This document shows, in pieces, positions 1 through 6,200 of a DNA stretch of 12,384 bases. The notes beneath the pieces are model-generated. The model saw nothing but the letters and a program-made list of their open reading frames with translations. It made no database searches and was not told the origin of the DNA. The DNA comes from an uncultured Oscillibacter sp. (GTDB lineage Bacteria > Bacillota > Clostridia > Oscillospirales > Oscillospiraceae), in the NCBI GenBank assembly GCA_948435975.1, contig CAOJHG010000016.1:1-12384 (forward strand), in the 5' to 3' direction. Both the position numbers and the translations under genes were made by a program. Numbering within the stretch: the first letter of the stretch is position 1; every line of letters begins with the position of its first letter.

Positions 1-114
1 ACGGGAAATCGTGGAAATCCTCATCGACCACATCACTGTAGGCAAGCGCATCCCTAGCACTCGTGACGTTCCCATTGAAATCCACTGGAATTTTTAGCCC
101 CAGGTTGCACTTTC
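1..114. mobile_element. Right end of a second integrative element (partial)
   Basis: The recombinase tail ends at 97 and CotJC-like coding sequence becomes recognisable at about 115, so an element-to-chromosome junction should lie within about 98-117. The exact core cannot be placed because the left end of this element is outside the window. This is inferred from the abrupt change from recombinase to an internal codon of cotJC with no start codon or ribosome binding site. Confidence 0.55.
2..97 (+). CDS. Large serine recombinase, C-terminal end only (gene starts before the window)
   Basis: The frame starting at base 2 reads 31 codons to a TAG at 95-97. The peptide begins REIVEILIDHITVG and ends VPIEIHWNF, which resembles the extreme C-terminus of large serine recombinases, where a helix is followed by a basic strand and an IEI-aromatic-aromatic ending. 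The catalytic and zinc-ribbon parts lie outside the window, so the family call rests on this tail and on context. The gene ends about 18 bases before sequence that codes for CotJC, the usual position of a serine integrase beside its own attachment site. It is therefore probably the integrase of a separate element to the left. It is not a copy of the recombinase at 1196-2725, whose ending differs. Confidence 0.75.
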   Translation, partial: REIVEILIDHITVGKRIPSTRDVPIEIHWNF

Positions 115-249
115 GTGATTGCACCAGAACAGAAGGCCCGCGTCACCTACGACAACATCCTCCGCCTGTCCGACGATCCGGACGTCAACGACGTCATCAA
201 GTTCCTGCGGGCGCGGGAGGTCGTGCACTTCCAGCGTTTTGGCGAAGCA
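115..249 (+). pseudogene. cotJC: cotJC (Mn-catalase family spore coat protein), internal fragment
   Basis: Frame 115 codes for IAPEQKARVTYDNILRLS, then DDPDVNDVIKFL and REVVHFQRFGE, the conserved late part of CotJC/manganese catalases, a ferritin-like family found in the inner spore coat. The Glu of EQKAR and the His of VVHF are 33 residues apart, matching the second pair of manganese ligands (E148 and H181 in Lactobacillus plantarum catalase numbering, from knowledge of the family). The first ligand set and the start are missing on the left, replaced by the end of another element. On the right the CotJC match stops at RFGE; the frame then runs through unrelated element sequence to a stop at 355-357. 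The missing C-terminus is at 8539-8622 in the same frame. The fragment is either a broken gene or one exon-like part of a gene rejoined by excision. The last bases (about 238-249) may derive from the element's attP. Confidence 0.8.
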
Positions 250-253
250 AACC
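225..253. other. attL: left junction of the element
   Basis: The left half continues the CotJC frame (VVHFQ codons). The right half, from about 237, belongs to the element and contains AAGCAAAC at 245-252. This arm is the exact reverse complement of GTTTGCTT at 8523-8530 next to the right junction. The block CGTTTtGGCGAaG at 235-247 matches CGTTTcGGCGAgG at 8539-8551 except for two bases. Confidence 0.65.
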
Positions 254-273
254 ATACTGATTCAAGCAGATTC

Positions 274-305
274 TATCCCCTGCGGGCCAACGCCTGCAGG
301 GGATA
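274..305 (-). terminator. Hairpin after the Fic gene
   Basis: TATCCCCTGC (274-283) pairs with GCAGGGGATA (296-305); the stem continues inward through a G-T and three G-C pairs to the loop CAAC (288-291), giving 14 pairs. It lies 12 bases past the Fic stop. No clear U-run follows on the minus strand, so termination there may be weak. On the plus strand TTTG follows, and the hairpin could also stop readthrough from cotJC into the element. Confidence 0.6.
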
Positions 306-317
306 TTTGCGTAGGAT

Positions 318-1091
318 TCACAGTGTCGGCAGCTTGATACGAAACATCCGGCAGTAGTCCTTCTGAACCTCAATCCCGCACTCTGCAATCAACTTGACAA
401 AGGCTTCGTCAGATGGGCGATTCTCACGCCGGGCCTGCTGCAATGCCACAATATAGTCATGCCTCAGTACCGGAGGGATAGACACGATACAATCGCCCTG
501 GTTTATCAGGATCAGGTTCATTAACAGGCGGGCCGTCCTCCCATTGCCATCCTGGAACGGGTGAATATCCACCAGGCGGAGGTGTGCGTAGGCGGCAAGC
601 CCTACCGGGTGAAGTTTTCCCTGCTTCTCTGCCAGTTCAGTCACAAAGGCCTCCATGCACTGGGGGAACTTCTTCCGCAATGGGCGGTACATACTCGGTT
701 CCTGTGATAAACACCTGCCCCTTTCGGTACTCCCCTGCCGCCTCCGGGTCGATGCCATGGTAAAACAGACAGTGCAGATTCCGGATGATGCCCTCTGAAA
801 TCGAAAGGCTGTCTCTTCTGGCTATGTCAGCATAAAATCGCAGGCCCTGGCATGGCCCGTAGCCTCATAACAATCCCGGATGGGCTTGCCTCCCACAGTG
901 ATACCGTCCTCCAACAACACCTTTGTCTCGGAGAGGGTCAGGGAGTTCCCCTCCAGCGCATTGGAGCTATAAGTCATTCCTATACGGTAGTAAGCATCCA
1001 GTTCCTTTACCTCCACTTCGGAAAGCGGACGGTACACACGGATCACAGCTGCATAATCATCAATTCTCTTGAGCAGGTCTTTGATAGCCAT
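318..1091 (-). pseudogene. Fic-family AMP-transferase, two opposing frameshifts
   Basis: Three overlapping pieces give one Fic protein of about 257 residues. Piece 1 (1091 to about 829) starts MAIKDLLKRIDDY and carries SNALEG, which fits the inhibitory motif (S/T)xxxE(G/N) of class II Fic proteins. It stops at TAG 822-824. Piece 2, in another frame from about 828, reads DIARRDSLSISEG and later VFITGTEYVPP. Near the G-run at 662-666 (five C on the coding strand) the frame returns to the first one; piece 3 carries the catalytic HPFQDGNGRTAR and ends at 318. So one base appears lost near 829 and one gained in the homopolymer. Fic enzymes transfer AMP or similar groups to Ser/Thr/Tyr of target proteins; the target here is unknown. 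A good ribosome binding site (GGGAGGG, 5 bases before ATG) and its own promoter precede it. Sequencing error is the main alternative. Confidence 0.85.
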
Positions 1092-1119
1092 ATCTGCCCT
1101 CCCTCATTTCGATGCATTG

Positions 1120-1148
1120 ATTTTACCACAAAAGCATGAAGTTTTCAA
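1120..1148 (-). promoter_or_regulatory. Sigma-A type promoter for the Fic gene
   Basis: Read on the minus strand, TTGAAA (1148-1143) and TAAAAT (1125-1120) are separated by exactly 17 bases. The predicted transcript starts near 1113, about 20 bases before the Fic ATG at 1091. It lies between the recombinase terminator and Fic, so Fic is likely transcribed independently. Confidence 0.65.
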
Positions 1149-1162
1149 CCGTCAGCACGCAG

Positions 1163-1192
1163 AAAACCGCCAGGGCGTGCTACCCTGGCGGT
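1163..1192 (-). terminator. Intrinsic terminator of the recombinase operon
   Basis: On the minus strand ACCGCCAGGG (1192-1183) pairs with CCCTGGCGGT (1175-1166) over 10 bases with a 7-base loop, followed by a short T-run (1166-1163). It begins three bases after the recombinase stop codon. Confidence 0.85.
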
Positions 1193-1195
1193 CTG

Positions 1196-2725
1196 CTATA
1201 TGTTCCAAAGTACCTTCGTACTGCCGTCCTCGCTGATAACAATCTTATGTATCATAATCATAGCGACAGCCTTTTTACGCTTGTAATCGGCGGTTTTCCA
1301 GGACTTCGCCATATTGACAACCACATCGGTTTCGTCCCCCCTGCTCTTTAAATCCTCCATCCGCTCATATAGGGCCAGACGGTCCCGCTTGAGCTGGGTG
1401 GCCTTCTGATTCGCCAGCGCCAGAAGATCATCGTTGAATCCGCCTGCCAGCATGGTATCCAGAAGCTGTTTCTCCGACCTCTCAATGGCCTTGATCTTCA
1501 GCTTTAGTTCGTTGATCTCCGCCGTGTCGCCCTTTCTGGTAGTGCGGTTCATCTCCTTCAGGTCTGCCAACTTTGCGGAAATACACTCGTAAACCACGTT
1601 CTCCAAGTCCTCGGCATAGATCGTCACCTTCGGACCGGTACAGGTTTTCTTGTGCGACCTGCCCGTACAGTTAAAGTACCTCCGTATCTCACCGCTCTTG
1701 TTGACCTTCCCCTTGATGGTGGTCATGGTGTGGCCGCACTTCTCGCAGACCACCTTCCCAGCCAGCCAACTGGTGGGGTTGCTTACACTGTTCCCGATCT
1801 GCCGGTTTTTCTCCAGTTTTCGCTGGCATTTGAGCCAGATGTCGGAATCCACGATACCGGGATGGGTCAGGAGCACCAGCTTCATATCCGACCAATCCAG
1901 GCTGTGCGGGTCATGCCTGGTATGGCCGTAGAGCTGAGCCCCGTATTCCCCGGTGAATAGAGACACGTCCGTAACCATCTGAACACCGTGGCGGTCATAG
2001 TAGCCGTACACGTCGGAATCGGCATTGACATAGATAGGATTCTTCAGCAGAGCGGACAGCTTTGCGGTTGTCCAACTACTGCCATTCAAGGGCTGCTTGC
2101 CCTCAGCCGCGAGAATATCCAGAAGCCGCCGCAGGGATACGTTTTCCTGGGCGTAGACCTCGAAGATGCAGCGTATCTGCTCCGCCTCAGCAGGGATGGG
2201 ATTCAGCTTCTTGGTCTTGATATTATGAATGACTGTCGGGACCAATTCGAAGCCGTAGGGCTGCCTGCCGCCCATATAGAACCCCATTTCGCTGCGATGG
2301 GCGTAAGCCTGGGTGACACGGTTGATGATAGATGTGCGCTCAAACTCGGCGAACACCATCAAGAGCTTGACGATCATCTCCCCATAAGGCGAGGATGTGT
2401 CAAAGGACTCCTGAGAGGACACAAACTCGACCTTGTGTTCCTTGAACTCCTGCAAAATGTTCACAAAATCCGATAGAGAGCGGCTGATACGGTCCAGCTT
2501 ATAGACAATGACCTTCCTGACCTTCCCCTGCCTCACCAGCTTCATCATCTTCTGGAAGCCGTCGCGGTTGACGTTGCCGCCAGAGAAGCCATTGTCTACG
2601 AAGGTAAGTACCTTTTCCTCCCGCTCATCTGGCTTGATAACAGACCTGCAATACTCAAGCTGGGTTTCACAGCTGATGCTGTTCTCCCGCTCAACAGATT
2701 TGCGGGCATACAGGATGACCGCCAT
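1196..2725 (-). CDS. Large serine recombinase (integrase/excisionase of the element)
   Basis: This 509-aa protein should cut and rejoin the element's attachment sites through a covalent Ser-DNA intermediate. The resolvase domain (about residues 1-145) has YARKS with nucleophile Ser10 and Arg8, and DRISR (78-82) with further active-site arginines. The Recombinase domain spans about 150-280. A zinc ribbon has C327-x2-C330 and C353-x8-C362. A charged helix-rich region (about 400-460) fits the coiled-coil arm that controls integration versus excision. Length and order match complete members of the family, and all catalytic residues named are present. The ATG at 2725 has a GGAGAGGAG ribosome binding site. 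A 49-aa ORF lies 31 bases upstream in the same direction, probably on the same transcript. It is the obvious candidate for moving the 236-8539 element, although it sits about 1 kb from the nearer end and not directly at it. Confidence 0.95.
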   Translation of the reverse strand: MAVILYARKSVERENSISCETQLEYCRSVIKPDEREEKVLTFVDNGFSGGNVNRDGFQKMMKLVRQGKVRKVIVYKLDRISRSLSDFVNILQEFKEHKVEFVSSQESFDTSSPYGEMIVKLLMVFAEFERTSIINRVTQAYAHRSEMGFYMGGRQPYGFELVPTVIHNIKTKKLNPIPAEAEQIRCIFEVYAQENVSLRRLLDILAAEGKQPLNGSSWTTAKLSALLKNPIYVNADSDVYGYYDRHGVQMVTDVSLFTGEYGAQLYGHTRHDPHSLDWSDMKLVLLTHPGIVDSDIWLKCQRKLEKNRQIGNSVSNPTSWLAGKVVCEKCGHTMTTIKGKVNKSGEIRRYFNCTGRSHKKTCTGPKVTIYAEDLENVVYECISAKLADLKEMNRTTRKGDTAEINELKLKIKAIERSEKQLLDTMLAGGFNDDLLALANQKATQLKRDRLALYERMEDLKSRGDETDVVVNMAKSWKTADYKRKKAVAMIMIHKIVISEDGSTKVLWNI

Positions 2726-2756
2726 CCGGCTTCTCCTCTCCCATGCGATGGCCCCA

Positions 2757-2906
2757 TCAACCGGATTTCTCCGGTTTTGTCAGAAGATGGATCAGTTCCT
2801 CTATGATCTGCTCCCTGCTGCCGTCCTTGTTATCCGGGACAACAGCGTGCTCCACCTGGTGCGTCCTGCTGCGCACATCCGTATACTCCCTTTTCAGCTC
2901 CTCCAT
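2757..2906 (-). CDS. 49-aa small protein co-transcribed with the recombinase
   Basis: ATG at 2906 follows AGGGGGG by six bases; the frame codes for a highly charged 49-residue peptide (starts MEELKREYTDVRSRTHQVEH, ends LLTKPEKSG) and stops with TGA at 2757-2759. It has no cysteine, membrane segment or motif I recognise; the C-terminal half (REQIIEELIHLL) should form an amphipathic helix. It lies between the minus-strand promoter and the recombinase, 31 bases before the latter, which supports joint expression. Small proteins beside serine integrases are sometimes recombination directionality factors, but that role here is only a guess from position. It could also be a leader ORF that sets recombinase translation. 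Function unknown. Confidence 0.6.
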   Translation of the reverse strand: MEELKREYTDVRSRTHQVEHAVVPDNKDGSREQIIEELIHLLTKPEKSG

Positions 2907-2991
2907 CCAAATCCCCCCTTCATGATCCTATGCGTGGGAGGGAGGATTATTGCGCAGCAGCTGTTGATTTCTCCCCGCCAAAGCCCTGGAA

Positions 2992-3020
2992 ATTGTACAT
3001 AAAATCCTCATTTCCCCCAA
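2992..3020 (-). promoter_or_regulatory. Promoter for the small ORF and recombinase
   Basis: On the minus strand TTGGGG (3020-3015) and TACAAT (2997-2992) are spaced by 17 bases. The -10 box differs from consensus at one position; the -35 box keeps only TTG of the consensus core, so it may be weak or activator-dependent. The predicted start near 2985 leaves a leader of about 80 bases before the ATG at 2906. Confidence 0.5.
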
Positions 3021-3027
3021 TATCCTC

Positions 3028-3056
3028 TTTACAATGGGGCCCACTGTTGCTATAAT
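3028..3056 (+). promoter_or_regulatory. Strong sigma-A promoter for the surface protein
   Basis: TTTACA (3028-3033), a 17-base spacer and a perfect TATAAT (3051-3056). Transcription should start near 3063, leaving about 170 bases of untranslated leader before the ATG at 3235. Its -35 box is only 7 bases from that of the divergent recombinase promoter. Confidence 0.85.
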
Positions 3057-3062
3057 AAACTG

Positions 3063-3234
3063 GAAAAATTATCTGCGCTGTGCAGATGGAGGTCTGTTTG
3101 GCGGCTCCGAACGGGAAAGGAGGTGCGCTCTTCCGGCTGACGATACATAAAATTTCTATCCTGGCATGGCTCTATCCACCTGTGTGCCGATGCGCACGGG
3201 CTATGAAAAGACTTTATTTCTAGGGGGAAGTACT
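3063..3234 (+). promoter_or_regulatory. Long 5' leader of the surface protein mRNA
   Basis: The leader contains a small hairpin (ATCTGC 3071-3076 with GCAGAT 3082-3087), a second possible one (GTGTGC with GCGCAC around 3182-3197), and an open frame of 45 codons from ATG 3086 to TAG 3221-3223. That small frame lacks a convincing ribosome binding site; its last six codons could also start at ATG 3203. The stop is 11 bases before the adhesin ATG. I recognise no known riboswitch class. A regulatory role is inferred only from length and arrangement. Confidence 0.4.
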
Positions 3235-6200
3235 ATGAAATGGAAAGAAATCATCCAGCAGCTTGACGTTCCCGGGTGGGAGCGCTGCTGGACCAGAGCG
3301 TTGGCATGGATTCTGGTCTTTGCGCTGCTGGTCCCCTCCAGGGGGCTGGTATTCGCTTATGAAGAGGCTCCGCCGGAGGATGGGAGATGCGTGCATCATC
3401 CTGAACACACTGCGGAGTGCGGTTATATTGAGTCCAGCGAGGGTTCGCCCTGTGCCCATACGCACGATGAGGAATGCGGCTACAGCGAGTCCGCGGAGGG
3501 AGCTCCCTGTACCCACGAACACAGCGGGGACTGCGGTTTTACGGAGGCCGTGGAGGAGATCCCCTGCAATATGAACTGCGCGGAGACGGACGGGGCGGGT
3601 GCCATTCTCCACGATCCCGCCTGCGCCTATGCCCCGCCGGCAGAAGGAACTCCCTGCGGCCATGAGCACGATGAAGCGTGCGGCTACAGCGAGCCCGCGG
3701 AAGGGGCCCCCTGTACCCACGAGCATAACGGAGACTGTGGCTTTGCAGAGGCCGTGGAAGGCGCATCTTGCGGTTATGTGTGCGAGCTGTGCGTCACCGG
3801 CTGGCAGTGGGATGATGAAAAGGAGCTGCTGACTTGGAGTGAGGACGCAAAGCTGTGGGGTCTTGGCGTTCCTGCCGCCAGCGCGGAAAACCCCGTGACG
3901 CAGGAGACGCTTCTGGCACTGCTGCCTGCGGCCGTCACTGCGGATACCGCGGCAGGGCCGCAGACCGTGGAGCTGGTCTGGGACCTCAGCGCGCTTCCGG
4001 AGGAGGGCGCGTATGAGGGGTCCTACACCCTTACTGCTCAGTTAGGCGGAGAATATGCCCTTACTGAGGCCGCGCCTGTCCCGGAGGTGCTTCTGGAGCT
4101 GGGCGGCGGGGAGACGTATGTATCCAAATATGTGAGCAATTGGGAGTTTATTCCTCGTGATGGTACTACTATTATACAGGCGGATGGTGCTTTTCTAATA
4201 GATGTGCAGTTAGCAGATTTGGAAAGACGCGAAGCACTCGTTCAAATTTTAAATGAAACGCTTCCTGCCCAAATCAGAGGCCAAGGATACACAGCTGGTG
4301 GAGAGTTGGTTGCGGCTGGGTTCATTCCGGAAGAAGCTGGCAGCTATCCGTTTGGACGTGTCAATATTAAGTGGAATGTAGAAAGAGTACTGCCCGCAGA
4401 CCCGCCGTATGCAGAGAAATACACATTTGCGGCCACGCCAGTTGTCAATAACTCGGGTCATAGAATCATTATAAACTCTAATGTCCCGAATGCTCCAAAC
4501 AGTGACGGTGACCCCAATTTGTTAAGTATAACCGTTGTTCTGCACCCTCTTAATTTGTCCAGCCACATCGCCGCTCCCGCAGCGCCGGAGAACGTGAAAG
4601 TCAATCTGTTTGACTACTGGGTTGCAACGCCCGATCCGGCAACATCTTCCACCGGTGATATTCTGAGCGCAGGAGACGTGCATTATCATGAGGACGGCGG
4701 CGAAGGCGCTCTCGGCACTACACCTACCGGTTACTCCAATCAGGAAGACTGGAACAAAGGCATCAACCAGGGCCATCTTCTTCTCTTCGGCGACGGTCTG
4801 ATTCATGCCGGACTCTGGAACAAGGGCGCCGGCCAGAACTGCCGCTACGGCAAGGAATATGCCGGAATGGAGGGCATCGTCCGGACTGTCCTGGACGCGA
4901 ATGGCTATCCCGAGCTCAACCTGGAAAACGCGGACAAAATCCTGACCGGTGAAAAGAATGCTCCAGAGTACAATTCAAAATATAACACTGACAAATATAA
5001 GCTCATAAAAGACTATGCCCTCACCGGGGACCACAAGAATGATTTGCACAGCAATGGAAGTGGGTACACATATGACTCTTCCGATATCCAGAACCTGAGT
5101 AAAACCGTCATCCAGACCTGGGCAAAAGATATCGAAAAAGACGCCGAATCCCTGCAATATCTTTTTGATCCAACCGTTCCCAATCCTTACAAAACCAGCT
5201 ACACCGATGTCTCCGGCCTCTTCCAGCTGGACAAAGACGGCTATTACTACTACAACATGCGGGAGAACTTCGCTGAATTTGTAGAGGAACCAGGCAATAA
5301 CCACTTCATTCTCTACAACGCCCCGGCTACCGTCCGTACCGACAACGAGCAGAGCATTGGCAACTTTTTCCCCTTCAACAAGGGTTCCGAGGTCTTCAAC
5401 GGCACCGACGCCAATGGGAACCTGACCAGCAGCGTCTACTGCGCCCGCAACGCCATGAACCACCACCTGGGCATGACGGTGGAGGTGGATTTCCGCCAGC
5501 CCCTGAACGGCAGGATCAACACCGGCAGCAACGCCCAGCCCATGACCTTCCAGTTCTCCGGCGACGACGACGTGTGGGTATTCATTGACGATGTGCTGGT
5601 GCTGGACATGGGCGGCGTCCACAGCGAGGTCTACGGCATCATTGACTTTGAAAGCGGCAGCGTCCTCGTCGGACGGGGCTTTAACGCCAAGGGCATTCCG
5701 ACGTATGACCCGGAAAATCCGCAGAACACAGAGGACCTGGTGACTGAGACGAACCTTATGGCCTTGTATGAGGCGGCCGGAAGGACTGACAGCACCAAGT
5801 GGAACGGCAGCACCTTTGCCAGCAATACCTCCCATACCTTGAAGATGTTCTACCTGGAGCGGGGCAACTACGACTCCAGCATCGCTTTGCGCTTCAATCT
5901 CCAGCCCCTGCTCTACCAGCAAATTAAAAAGGTGGACCAGAACGGCGGCGACGTTCCGGGCGTGCAATTTGCGCTTTACCCGGCGGAGAAGTCCAGTAAA
6001 GGCGACGCGGGCGCGATTGAGTGTCTTTACACGGACAACGACGTAATGGGTGGCGAGCCGTTCTACGTCAAGCAGGCCAAAACCGGTGACGGCAAGGCCC
6101 TGGTTACGTTGGAAACAGGCTCCGACGGCTCCGCTCAGTTCCTCCAGAAGGACGGCACTTACTTCAACTTTGCCGACCGTGGTCCGCAGTATTATATCCT

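Noticed and set aside
249..357. Continuation of the cotJC frame into the element as a genuine C-terminus
   Set aside because: Codons after 249 do not resemble CotJC and cross the Fic terminator hairpin; they are accidental readthrough.
3063..3234. Cyclic-di-GMP or other known riboswitch
   Set aside because: I looked for the GEMM core and other familiar conserved blocks and found none; only small hairpins and an open frame are visible.
3166..3234. Upstream start of the surface protein at 3166
   Set aside because: No ribosome binding site precedes it, and it would put 23 extra residues before a normal signal peptide.
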